Shown in pieces: positions 41,589 through 50,628 of a stretch of 64,000 bases of DNA (the stretch's first letter is position 1; the number at the start of each line of letters is the position of its first letter). This DNA is from Leptospira perolatii (GTDB lineage: Bacteria; Spirochaetota; Leptospiria; Leptospirales; Leptospiraceae): NCBI RefSeq assembly GCF_002811875.1, contig NZ_NPDZ01000002.1:186001-250000 (forward strand). The letters are read 5' to 3'. Position numbers and translations under genes: made by a program. The notes under the pieces are model-generated. The model was not told the origin of the DNA. It was given only the letters and a program-made list of their open reading frames with translations, and made no database searches.

Positions 41589-43536
41589 GTGATCGTTCCT
41601 CCGGAATTTTGAATGAGATTAGTACGGAGACTCCTTGTTCTGGGAGATTGGATACCTGCAATTTTGCACCGGGAAAATGGTACTTGAATCTTTTGGAAAT
41701 ATTTCCTAGGGATCTGGAAAATAGGGCTCCGTTCGATTCGCTGGCCAGGCCGACGCCGTTATCCTCGAATAACAAAGAGACGGTGTTATCTACTTTATAC
41801 GCCTTGATCAAAATCTTGAGATCTCCTTTTTTACCGGCAAATCCATGTTTAATCGAATTTTCAACGATCGGTTGCAAGGAGATCGGCGGAATCTGGATCT
41901 CTAAGTTTTCTGATTGAGTCTCTATCATTAGCTTATCGCTAAATCTGATCCTTTGTAGTTCAAGATACTCCTCCATAAATTTCCATTCTTTAGAGAATGG
42001 AACTAAGGGAGAAGATCCATAATCCACTAAGTAGCGATAGATATCGGAAAGCAATAGAATTGCCTTGTCTGCAAGCTGGGTGTTCAAATGAACTAATGAA
42101 TGAATCGTATTCAAGCTATTGAATAAAAAGTGCGGATTCATCGTATTTTGAAGCGAAATGAGATTCGCCTCCTTCAGCGCGCGATCAGTCTCCACCCATT
42201 CTTGTTTGAGTTGACTTATCTTTTGCCTCGTCCTAGTAAACTTTCTCTCCATCATATAGGCCATCAGTATCGCGATGAAAAGGATTCCCCAATGAAAATT
42301 CGTATTGAAGAACATAGGATGGGAATAAGAGTAATCTGCCATTTGAATCGAAATGAAGGAAGCAAATCCTAAGTTTCCAAAAAAATAAAGGCCTGCCTCT
42401 TTCATTCCTTTTCTATAAGTTAGAATCGAACCGCGTAAAACAAACAGTACTGTCGCGAGCATGGCAGCATAGAATAGCCATCCAAAAAGTATTTGAGACC
42501 AATACACAACTTTTTCATCTAAAGTGTTTTCAATGTAAAGTAAAGAGACCTTATTCAAAGTCATCGAGAGATACGCGAATCCCAGCAGCAGAAGTTGTAA
42601 AAGTACTAGGAGGAACTTATTCTGTTTCGTTAAAATAGAATCACTAAAGGAAAGATAAAAATAGATGGATAGAAAAAAGGCGGTGTTTCCGAAGTTGATC
42701 CAAAACAGAGGATTGTTAAAGAACATTTCGCGGACATGAGTGCCACTTAGGATTCCAACTCCAGCACTCAAGCAGAACAAACCTATATGCAGAAAATAGT
42801 ATTCTCTTTTATTATTCCAAAACCAAAATAAAAAGAAGGGGCAGGCGAGAATCAACGAAGCAGAAACGATCGCTTTCACCAGGTCTTTTTGAACGAGTTC
42901 AAGTAAAATATCTCCTTTGTATCCGAATTTCACCGTGTCTATGATTCCGATGAAACTTGGGTTTTCTGAATGTATTTTAAAATAAACGATTTTACCTGCT
43001 GGGTTTTTAGGAAGAGAAATAACTTCCCAAAAGCCGAATAGAGCGTTTGCGTTATTTTTGAGAGCAAGGAAATCGGAGGTTTTGAATAGCACGGTAGATT
43101 CCAGATACACTTCATAGCTCATATTCGAACCTGCAAAGTAGATGGATACATCGTGGGTATAACCTTCTGGCAAGCGGGTCCTGAGCCAAAGGTCTTTCGC
43201 ACCGTTTCTGTTAGGTGGTTGCTGGGCCCAGACAAATGAAGTCCATTCCTTATCTGAATTTTCTTTTGTCCAAATTGGAACTCCTTCGGTATCGATAGGG
43301 GAATCCCCCCAACGGTACTGCCATCCATCTAGAATTTCGATTACGGGAAGGCTGCTCGTAAAATGCTTGTTAGGGGAATTTCTAAGAATTGAAAAAACCA
43401 TAAGCAGCAGAATAGAAAATAGAAAAACTCCGATCGGCAAGAACCTGAGCGAAAATTGAACGCTCAATAAATTTCCCCATTTCTTTAGTAATGGCCGCGC
43501 GGAGAATAGTGTTTTATGATTTGAGGACAATTTCAT
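41581..43536 (-). CDS. LytS-type sensor histidine kinase with 7TM-DISM sensor
   Basis: The 651-residue protein has one N-terminal membrane segment and a periplasmic 7TMR-DISM extracellular-like domain (WTSFVWAQQPPNRNGAKDLWLRTRLPEGYTHDVSIYFAGSNMSYEVYLES). Seven membrane segments follow (about 235-430), then a His_kinase domain with SLQNTMNPHFLFNSLNTIHSLV (phospho-His in NPHFLFN) and an HATPase end (IVENSIKHGFAGKKGDLKI, FEDNGVGLASES). It transfers phosphate to the adjacent LytTR regulator. A symmetric ATGAATGTTCAT (43555-43566) lies just upstream. Confidence 0.92.
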   Translation of the reverse strand: MKLSSNHKTLFSARPLLKKWGNLLSVQFSLRFLPIGVFLFSILLLMVFSILRNSPNKHFTSSLPVIEILDGWQYRWGDSPIDTEGVPIWTKENSDKEWTSFVWAQQPPNRNGAKDLWLRTRLPEGYTHDVSIYFAGSNMSYEVYLESTVLFKTSDFLALKNNANALFGFWEVISLPKNPAGKIVYFKIHSENPSFIGIIDTVKFGYKGDILLELVQKDLVKAIVSASLILACPFFLFWFWNNKREYYFLHIGLFCLSAGVGILSGTHVREMFFNNPLFWINFGNTAFFLSIYFYLSFSDSILTKQNKFLLVLLQLLLLGFAYLSMTLNKVSLLYIENTLDEKVVYWSQILFGWLFYAAMLATVLFVLRGSILTYRKGMKEAGLYFFGNLGFASFISIQMADYSYSHPMFFNTNFHWGILFIAILMAYMMERKFTRTRQKISQLKQEWVETDRALKEANLISLQNTMNPHFLFNSLNTIHSLVHLNTQLADKAILLLSDIYRYLVDYGSSPLVPFSKEWKFMEEYLELQRIRFSDKLMIETQSENLEIQIPPISLQPIVENSIKHGFAGKKGDLKILIKAYKVDNTVSLLFEDNGVGLASESNGALFSRSLGNISKRFKYHFPGAKLQVSNLPEQGVSVLISFKIPEERSHE

Positions 43537-43735
43537 TTAACCGTATTAAATATTATGAATGTTCATTACATTTTAGCGAGAGCAATCTAGTACAAAAGCC
43601 GAAATTTCTTGCATAAGAACTTTCTGTTTTACAAAACAAATGGTACAGAATCGGGGAACCGACGGCTCCAACCAATGAAATTTGTTCTTTCTGTATCCGG
43701 TAATACTTTTGCCCTATAAATCCCCACCGCCCAGC

Positions 43736-45829
43736 TTATATATATTTATCGAAATTCAATTTCATCGTTTTTTCAGCGGAAAGTGGTTTTCCGATTAGAT
43801 AACCTTGCATTAGGTCACAGCCTATGTTTTTTAACGTTTTGTAAGCCTTCCTCGATTCAACTCCCTCCGCAATTACTTGAATCCCTAATTTTTTCCCCAA
43901 TTGGACGATGGTTTGTATGATTTCTAGGCCTTTTTCTCCCGATTCGATCTTCTCAATAAAAGATTTATCTATTTTCAAAGCATTGATCGGAAATTTCAGA
44001 AGATAGTTTAAGGAGCTGTATCCGGTCCCGAAATCATCTAGGTAGATCTGAAATCCGGAGTTTTTCAACTGTTGCATGATTTTGATGCTTTGTTCCAGAT
44101 TGCTGAATGCGGTTCCTTCTAGTATTTCGATTCTAATCAGATTAGGAGATACGTTGTACTGGGCGGCATAATGGTGAATCGTTTCCAACACATTTTGCCT
44201 AAAGAACTGGGTGGGTGAAATGTTGATACTGATCGGAACAAACACGTTTATGCTTTGGAACTTTTGCAGTTGTATGCAAGCCATCTTGATCACTGCTTTT
44301 CCGATTTCTAGAATTTGTCCGGATTCTTCTGCAATCGCAATGAACTCGCTAGTTGGAACGAATCCCAGTTTTTTATGCTCCCAACGAAGAAGCGCCTCAA
44401 AGCAAGTGATTCGCTTTGTTCGGGCCGACCAAATCGGCTGGAAGTAAAGTTGGAATTCCTCATTTTTAATGGCTTCTCTTAAGTCTCCTTCCAAATGGAA
44501 AATGGACTTAATATTGCTGTACATTTGCGGAATAAAGATATCGTAACCGTTTCCACCCCTGGATTTCACATTATAAAGTGCTATATCAGCATCTCTTAAT
44601 ATTTCATCTGCATCCTTGTAGAAATTGTTCATTAACGCTAGGCCAAAACTGATCGACACACTGACTTTGTTTCCGTCGGAAAGGTTGATAGGTGATTGGA
44701 GTTCGTTCCTGAGATTTTCTGTAAGCAAGACCAAAGATTGTAAGGACCTAAAATCCCTGATCAAAATTCCGAATTCATCTCCTCCGAATCTGCCGAAAAA
44801 AACATTCGGATCTTTTTGAAGGCATGATTTTAGCCGGGTACCTATAATCCGAATCACCTCGTTTCCCATGAGGTGACCCAAGGTGTCGTTGACGTATTTA
44901 AACCTGTCCAAGTCTAAGAAAACGACGGCTATGCTGAGATCATTCCGTTCTGAATAGGCTTGGAAAGCTTCCTCAAGCTTTTGTCTGAAATATTTGCGAT
45001 TCGGGATTTCGCATAGATCGTCATGCAAAGCGTAATATTTGAATTTTTCTAGTTCCTCTACCGTAGAAGAGATGTCTCTTCCCGTTCCGGAAATCTTGAT
45101 CATATCGTTTTTGGAATCGTCGTATCGGAACGAATGGAAATCTATGTGTGAGTAACTACCATCTTTTCTTTGCAGTCTCAGGATTTCAGCTGATTGACTG
45201 GAGCCGTACTTCATGATTGCTTCAAATCTTCGTAATCCTAATTCGCGGTCCTCGGGATGAAGCAAAGAATGAAATTTACATCCTATCCATTCCTGACACC
45301 TCCATCCGGTGATTTTTTGAAAGGAAGGATTTAGAAATAGAATCGTTCCGTCGGTGGAAAGAGTGTAAACGATATCTTTCGTATTGTTTACTAAGGTTCT
45401 ATATTCAAAATCGGAACTTTTTAATTGAGATAAAGTATATTCCGTAATCGAAAGTCTGGAGCCAGCAAAAACAAAACTGCCGTCTATCGAAGTGATAATT
45501 TTGCATTCCAGTGGAATGGAAAGGCCACTGGAACATCTGATTTTTGTAATAAGCCTTTTGGCATTCTCGACAGATCTTAATGCAATTTGATCGGAGATTT
45601 TGCCTTGGTCTGATTCCGAGAAAAAGGCGGACCAATGCACTTGGTTAGATTTTAAATTGCTTTCCTTGACTCCTACGATGTTCTTGAAACTTGAATTTGC
45701 GCTAAATACCATCCCATTGGCATCTGTGATAAAAATCATATCCTTTGCAAGATCGAACGCAATACTCAGCATTGAGGCAATTTTTTCAGATTCGGGGCTG
45801 CTCTGAATTAGGTTGTGGAGGTTATTCAT
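43736..45829 (-). CDS. PAS-PAS-GGDEF-EAL c-di-GMP turnover protein
   Basis: Starting at ATG 45829, the product of 697 residues has two PAS domains (DLAKDMIFITDANGMVFSANSSFKNIVG; NTKDIVYTLSTDGTILFLNPSFQKITGW), a GGDEF domain with intact active site FGRFGGDEFGILI, and an EAL domain with intact CFEALLRWEHKKLGF and YLDDFGTGYSSLNYLLKFPINALKIDKSFI. No clear RxxD inhibitory site precedes GGDEF. It may both make and degrade c-di-GMP. The ATG overlaps the H-NOX gene by 8 bp, so H-NOX is probably its direct regulator. Confidence 0.94.
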   Translation of the reverse strand: MNNLHNLIQSSPESEKIASMLSIAFDLAKDMIFITDANGMVFSANSSFKNIVGVKESNLKSNQVHWSAFFSESDQGKISDQIALRSVENAKRLITKIRCSSGLSIPLECKIITSIDGSFVFAGSRLSITEYTLSQLKSSDFEYRTLVNNTKDIVYTLSTDGTILFLNPSFQKITGWRCQEWIGCKFHSLLHPEDRELGLRRFEAIMKYGSSQSAEILRLQRKDGSYSHIDFHSFRYDDSKNDMIKISGTGRDISSTVEELEKFKYYALHDDLCEIPNRKYFRQKLEEAFQAYSERNDLSIAVVFLDLDRFKYVNDTLGHLMGNEVIRIIGTRLKSCLQKDPNVFFGRFGGDEFGILIRDFRSLQSLVLLTENLRNELQSPINLSDGNKVSVSISFGLALMNNFYKDADEILRDADIALYNVKSRGGNGYDIFIPQMYSNIKSIFHLEGDLREAIKNEEFQLYFQPIWSARTKRITCFEALLRWEHKKLGFVPTSEFIAIAEESGQILEIGKAVIKMACIQLQKFQSINVFVPISINISPTQFFRQNVLETIHHYAAQYNVSPNLIRIEILEGTAFSNLEQSIKIMQQLKNSGFQIYLDDFGTGYSSLNYLLKFPINALKIDKSFIEKIESGEKGLEIIQTIVQLGKKLGIQVIAEGVESRKAYKTLKNIGCDLMQGYLIGKPLSAEKTMKLNFDKYI

Positions 45830-46418
45830 TTTGCGAATGTTCCTTAGCATTTGTGGTTTCGGCCGTGTTTGCAATGGAAATCTCAAAGAGGGAAATTTCG
45901 GAGTTTGGGGTATCCACTTTTGACATGCTAACCATGTACTTATCTTTAAAGAATCGGGAAAATCCCTGTATAATTCCTAGGGCTAAATATTCCAATCTTC
46001 GCGGTGAATCATAGGACATGACCACTTTGTTGTCTGAAATTCTCGTAACCTTAAGAATCGGAGGATTGAAAGACGAATTACTATTTCTTAATGCTTCGTG
46101 TATCGTATTTTCGATATTTTCCAGAAATTGTAAGTAGTTCCAACTCGGATCTATACTGCCCCTAGACATTTCGTAGAGTTTGGTGGATAGAAATCGTCCG
46201 AATTCGTTTAATATTATCTTTTCGGAGATGGACTTTATATCGCTAATCTTTGAAACCAAGGAATGAAACTCAGAGATTAAGTCCGATTTGAAGAGCAGAT
46301 ATTTTTCTTTTGAATTTTCTTTTGGCAGAAAATTCTGCTCCATCGTCTCGTATAGAAGACTTTCCTGGTAATTTCCTAGAACGAAAAGATAAAAGAAGTG
46401 GAAGAACAATCCATTCAT
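45822..46418 (-). CDS. H-NOX haem/nitric-oxide sensor protein
   Basis: The 198-residue protein matches the H-NOX (HNOB) fold. It starts MNGLFFHFFYLFVLGNYQES, like MxGLxxxxLxxxVxxxYG in the family. It has the proximal haem ligand His107 in FLENIENTIHEAL, PPILKV after it, and the haem-propionate motif YxSxR as Tyr136-Asp-Ser138-Pro-Arg140. The His-to-Tyr distance of 29 residues equals that of the Thermoanaerobacter H-NOX (102 to 131). Ligand (NO) binding would alter the overlapping GGDEF-EAL protein. A tail of 20-25 polar residues is extra. Confidence 0.85.
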   Translation of the reverse strand: MNGLFFHFFYLFVLGNYQESLLYETMEQNFLPKENSKEKYLLFKSDLISEFHSLVSKISDIKSISEKIILNEFGRFLSTKLYEMSRGSIDPSWNYLQFLENIENTIHEALRNSNSSFNPPILKVTRISDNKVVMSYDSPRRLEYLALGIIQGFSRFFKDKYMVSMSKVDTPNSEISLFEISIANTAETTNAKEHSQNE

Positions 46419-46696
46419 GAATACTCGATCTCTCTTTATCGGTTACTATTGCACCGAATCCAGCAGGTCGTCAATGCAACAGGCATGAAACGCATAAATC
46501 TGTAACCGAGAGGCATTTATTAGGAATGAACTAAAGTTATTCCAGAATGTTCGGTATCGATTCCGGCCTTTTTGGATAGAATCACCTGCTATGAAATCGT
46601 CATAAATCTGTTTGCAAACGGTGCGTAGTGAATCCCAGACGACACAGTACTCCGCTCAATCATGGGATACAAAGTATCAAGCGTTAGTATGCTTAA

Positions 46697-47443
46697 TCAC
46701 CAGGGAGGAGGGCCTGAGACACAGCGAACAAAGTGCTGTTCACCTTTGTAAGGATTCGTATAGTCACCTTTAGGATTTGTAGAATTCTTTTTGAAATCGA
46801 TTGCGAGTGCACTGTTAAAAGAAAGCCAAGAGGAGGAGGACCAGTATTGGCCTTCTGGCGTATTTGGAAATTCGCTCTGATGATCTAAAAAATACTTATA
46901 AAATTGGAACAGCTCGCAAACATCCGTTCTATCGCCACTATCCACCGTGTAACCGTAATCAGGACAAGCCATAAGACGCCAATCTGTAATTCCAGCGAAA
47001 CCGGTGTTTCCGTGCATCCAATTCAAGGTTTCGCAAGCATAGAACAAATTCCCTGAAGACAAAGCCCGGTATCTGAACTGTTGAAAATAAATGCGATCGG
47101 AATCGCAATCCCAACCACCTCCAAAGCAAAACTCGATTTCTTGTGCATTCCCAGTGCATTCGGGATCGGTAAGATCCTGCCCAACGCTGCAACGCGTTAC
47201 AATAATTTGGTTGGTTTGAAATTTCTTCTTGGTTGGATCATAAATTCGAATTGTAACCGGAACGACGCCCTTCTCTTCCACTTCTCTTTGTTTGCCGTTA
47301 GTAGTCGCTACTGAAAATAGTACGTCGATCATAAATCCTTTCGGGTTCTTGGCCGAATCAAGCTTTAAAGGTTCGGCTTTATTGCAGGATTGAATTGCGG
47401 CAGCAGAAAAAAGTAGCAGAAGCACAAGCTTGGAAGTTCTCAT
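46697..47443 (-). CDS. DUF1566 lipoprotein (intact member of duplicated pair)
   Basis: The 248-residue lipoprotein has a signal LVLLLLFSAAAIQSC and a long N-terminal region, then a DUF1566-type domain: FRYRALSSGNLFYACETLNWMHGNTGFAGITDWRLMACPDYG, ELFQFYKYFLDHQSEFPNTPEGQYWSSSSW, ALAIDFKKNS, and the end HFVRCVSGPPPW. A strongly similar but truncated copy lies at 47944-48390. It is probably surface-exposed; the ligand is unknown. Confidence 0.85.
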   Translation of the reverse strand: MRTSKLVLLLLFSAAAIQSCNKAEPLKLDSAKNPKGFMIDVLFSVATTNGKQREVEEKGVVPVTIRIYDPTKKKFQTNQIIVTRCSVGQDLTDPECTGNAQEIEFCFGGGWDCDSDRIYFQQFRYRALSSGNLFYACETLNWMHGNTGFAGITDWRLMACPDYGYTVDSGDRTDVCELFQFYKYFLDHQSEFPNTPEGQYWSSSSWLSFNSALAIDFKKNSTNPKGDYTNPYKGEQHFVRCVSGPPPW

Positions 47444-47666
47444 ATTCTTTTTTTTTGTTATGAATCAAAGAACAAGTAGCAAGGGAAGATTAGAAAGTCA
47501 TTAACTTTTGTTAGTCGACCTTTGAAATATTTTTTCACCGGAGAGAAATTTGAGCGAAAAAAATCTCCCGAAGATTTGTTGAACTTCGATGCTGAAAGCC
47601 TTCGGGAGAGATTCTAGGACAAATTGGCTCTTCTTGGACTTTATAAATCACCTAACATAGATTAGA

Positions 47667-47775
47667 TTAGCGTCTAAACCAGAATTTTTGGTTATCTCCT
47701 TCAGGACATCCCCATTGGAATCTATGTACAAAACATCCGAATCTTTTCTCCCGCATTCAAGGACATTTCCTTGTC
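47667..47775 (-). pseudogene. Remnant of the 3' end of a ricin-type lectin gene
   Basis: Read on the minus strand, this stretch encodes FQWGCPEGDNQKFWFRR and a stop, matching LQWGCHGGDNQQFWFSR and stop at the end of the intact lectin gene (48545). Flanking non-coding bases after the stop (CCTAACATA) also match those after the intact gene. Upstream, similarity to the GKCFDIAGG repeat is visible but frame-shifted. It is the lectin half of a decayed tandem duplicate. The rest of the 47444-47943 spacer shows no gene. Confidence 0.75.
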
Positions 47776-47943
47776 TGTGTAAAACTGAGAGTATGCAGGA
47801 ATAAAATGTAATAAAAATGTAATAACGAAAAATAGTTTAATGAAGTTATAAAATTGCACGAGTCCAAAGAGGACACTGAAAAGAAATTCTTCAAGAACTT
47901 AGCTGTCGGTCGCTTATTGTAGTTGGATCAATATTGCTAAGGC

Positions 47944-48390
47944 TCACCGAGGAGGAGGGCCTGATACACAGCGAACGAAGTGAGAATCAACTTTGTCCGG
48001 ATTTGCATAGTCCTGCTTCGGATTCTCTGAATTTTTTTTGAAATCAATTGCGAGTGCGTTGTTAAAAGAAATCCAGGCGGAAGACGACCAGTATTGTCCT
48101 TCTACTGTATTCGGAAACTCCTTTTGGTGGTTTAGAAAATACTTATAAAACTGAAACAACTCACATACGTCCGTTCGGTCTCCGCTGTTGACCTCAAAGC
48201 CGAAATCAGGACAGGCAAAAAGACGCCAATCGGAGATCCCGCCGTAACCGGCTCTGTTGTGCATCTGATTCAGAGAATCGCACGCCTCGAACAAAGGTCC
48301 TGAGGTCAAGGCCCGATACTTCAAATGATCTGATTTCGCATTTTGAGTTTTTAATCTGAAAACAGTACCAGCTGAATATAGGAAAGTCAT
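47944..48390 (-). pseudogene. 5'-truncated copy of the DUF1566 lipoprotein gene
   Basis: The frame of 148 codons closely matches the C-terminal half of the neighbouring DUF1566 lipoprotein (KYRALTSGPLFEACDSLNQMHN, DVCELFQFYKYFLNHQKEFPNT, ALAIDFKKNS, HFVRCVSGPPPR). It has no signal peptide. Its apparent start lies in GAAAGTCATTAAC (48382-48394 on plus), which in the intact copy is found 50-60 bp upstream of the start codon. A deletion of leader, signal peptide and N-terminal half therefore joined the leader to mid-gene. Without export it is probably non-functional. Confidence 0.75.
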
Positions 48391-48544
48391 TAACCTTCGT
48401 TAACTTCGGCTCAGTAAACTTCGGTTTTTTGGAGGTGAGAAACTTGCAAGGAGGGTTGAATAGAAGTTGGACCCCGTCGTAAAAGGACAGGGCCCAATGG
48501 ATTTAGGAGCGATATTTTTTTCTAATGAAGCCGCCTAACATAAA

Positions 48545-50356
48545 TTAGCGGCTAAACCAGAATTGTTGGTTGTCTCCTCCGTGGCATCCCCACTGGAGCA
48601 AGCTCGCTCCGTTATCGGTCGAACCGCCGGCAATATCAAAGCATTTGCCGCTATTCTTGGCTTTTAGAGAAAAGTAACCACTTCCCATATCGGTCAGGCT
48701 AAATCTTTGGTTGGAGCCACTGCCACAGGAATACTGCAAGATGTTAGCTCCGTCGGAATTTGAGGCTCCTTGGACGTCCATACACTTTCCACTATGACGA
48801 GCGGAAATTTTAAAGTTTCCGTCTCCAGTCGACTCAAACATCCACCTTTGGTGGTCGCCACCTATATTAGAATATTGTTTTATTTGAGTGCTGTCGCTTC
48901 CGCTTGCTCCCGGGACTTCCAAAACTTTTCCACTATGCTTTGCAGTGATAAACGAAAAGTCAGCTCCTGTAGGGTCATTCAAGAAAGGCATGTTTTCACT
49001 CATAGAAGATTTGGAACAACCATCCTTTCCGCAACCGCCCATTCCGAGCAAGCTTCCGGTTTGTTCTATCGGGTGGCCAATTCCATCAAAGCAACTGGAG
49101 CCAGTGCAATTCATCCAAGCTGGAAAAGAACTTCCTCTTTGCAATAAAGCCAGGTTGTTCCAAGTATCCATATGGTAATCGTTGCCGCCTGGATTTCTGA
49201 AATCTTCAAAGTACAGACAACCTCCGGATCCTCCAGAATCGTGAAAGGTTCCGTGAGCATTCTTGCCTACGTAACCGACCGGATGTGTTCCATTTACTGT
49301 TTCAAATGTACCCTGTTCTTTCACATACCATCCACCGTGTTGATAGAAAGCTGTTCTCTTGAGCTGACCGTTCACGACAAGAACTGCCATGGATTCCCAA
49401 TCTGCCGCATGAGAACCTGCACTTAAAAAGCATGTACTTTGCCATGCATAGAAAAACCAGTATCGAATGAGCACTGCATTCGTTCCTGCCTGACTAGCCA
49501 TATAAAAGATGGGTACTTGATTGTTTGCGATCGGAGAATAATCTTTATTACAAAGTGCGACAGGTTCTACACCTTGTGCTCTTTGCTCAAAGTAGGTCTG
49601 TGGATCGCTAGGAAAGCACTTGCTTTGGTCACCGGAACCGGTTCCGAACTCTTGATCGAATCTGAGTCTGGGTGCGAATTGGTGGGCAAGCGCATCTAAA
49701 TCCATCGAAACATTGCCAGGATCCGCTTGGCAAAGATACATCTGTTTATTATCGCAATAGCGTCCAGAGCACCTAACGCCTGCTAGATACATAGATTCAG
49801 GTGCGACGAATTTTCCGCCGCTTTCTTCGGACAGAGGAGCCGTCCAGTAACAGTTGTTACGTACGCCGCTGTTGTTCAGTTCGGAGCAACGGAGAGAAAT
49901 GCTATCGCAATAACTGCCCGAGCATTGAATTCCAGTAACAAATCCGTTATTTGCACAAATTCTTTCGTTCGATCCTTCCTCGGAGAAATAATCTGTCCAA
50001 TAGCTATTTGTATGATTATATCCGGATTCGGTTCCGAGCAAGTTCACATTGTCGCAGTAACGGCCATCGCAGCGTAATCCGTGGGTCAAAAAAGCAGATC
50101 CAGTTTGAATTGCAGGAGATCCATCCGTGGTCCATTGCAACCAGTGAGGAGGATAGGCCTCGGTATGGAAAAACGTACTTCTAGTACCGGCGAAATTCAG
50201 ATTTGGATGTAAATTATCCAAAGACTGAATTCCGGCGAGCGCGGAAATCTGCTCTATCTTAGAGCCTTGGTTTTTCTCGTTGCACTGTATCAGCACACAC
50301 GAAAGCAAGCTTGCCAGCAGAAAGCGGAAAGCCTTTTGTAATTTGGTTCTCTTCAT
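48545..50356 (-). CDS. Lipoprotein with Vps62-like and ricin-type lectin domains
   Basis: The protein of about 603 residues (start ATG 50356) has a lipobox LLSCVLIQC. Then come three cysteine motifs of the form G-x-x-C-x-G-x-Y-C-D (about 85-205), a Vps62/DUF946-like domain (DALAHQFAPRLRFDQEF, YWFFYAWQSTCFLSAGSHAADWESMAVLV, FYQHGGWYV), and a C-terminal ricin B beta-trefoil with three repeats (GKVLEVPGASGSDSTQIKQY..HQRW; GKCMDVQGASNSDGANILQYSCG..NQRF; GKCFDIAGGSTDNGASLLQWGC..NQQFWF). It is probably a secreted or surface sugar-binding protein; no enzymatic residue can be named. Confidence 0.85.
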   Translation of the reverse strand: MKRTKLQKAFRFLLASLLSCVLIQCNEKNQGSKIEQISALAGIQSLDNLHPNLNFAGTRSTFFHTEAYPPHWLQWTTDGSPAIQTGSAFLTHGLRCDGRYCDNVNLLGTESGYNHTNSYWTDYFSEEGSNERICANNGFVTGIQCSGSYCDSISLRCSELNNSGVRNNCYWTAPLSEESGGKFVAPESMYLAGVRCSGRYCDNKQMYLCQADPGNVSMDLDALAHQFAPRLRFDQEFGTGSGDQSKCFPSDPQTYFEQRAQGVEPVALCNKDYSPIANNQVPIFYMASQAGTNAVLIRYWFFYAWQSTCFLSAGSHAADWESMAVLVVNGQLKRTAFYQHGGWYVKEQGTFETVNGTHPVGYVGKNAHGTFHDSGGSGGCLYFEDFRNPGGNDYHMDTWNNLALLQRGSSFPAWMNCTGSSCFDGIGHPIEQTGSLLGMGGCGKDGCSKSSMSENMPFLNDPTGADFSFITAKHSGKVLEVPGASGSDSTQIKQYSNIGGDHQRWMFESTGDGNFKISARHSGKCMDVQGASNSDGANILQYSCGSGSNQRFSLTDMGSGYFSLKAKNSGKCFDIAGGSTDNGASLLQWGCHGGDNQQFWFSR

Positions 50357-50628
50357 CTCACGAGACCTCATTGGGAGTTTAGGTATTTTTATTGTGTAAG
50401 AGTGTTTATAACACCGTCTCCTTAATCCTGACTTATTTTCAAAGTACGAAAGAGACCATACGTAAAAAAATCTTTGGATAGATCTTGGAAGTTGCTCAAA
50501 CTGATTTTTTATATTCAGTTTGTTATACCACTATTTATGCTCAAAATTCGAGATTAGAAATTGTACAATCGAGTTTGTGTTCATTTTGGGTTTTTAAGAA
50601 ACCTAACCTTAGGATACTTATGGAAATT

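Noticed and set aside
46436..46443. Sigma-28-like -10 (ACCGATAA on minus strand) upstream of the H-NOX gene
   Set aside because: No TTAGGGAA or TAAA element lies at the right distance upstream, and the leader would be very short.
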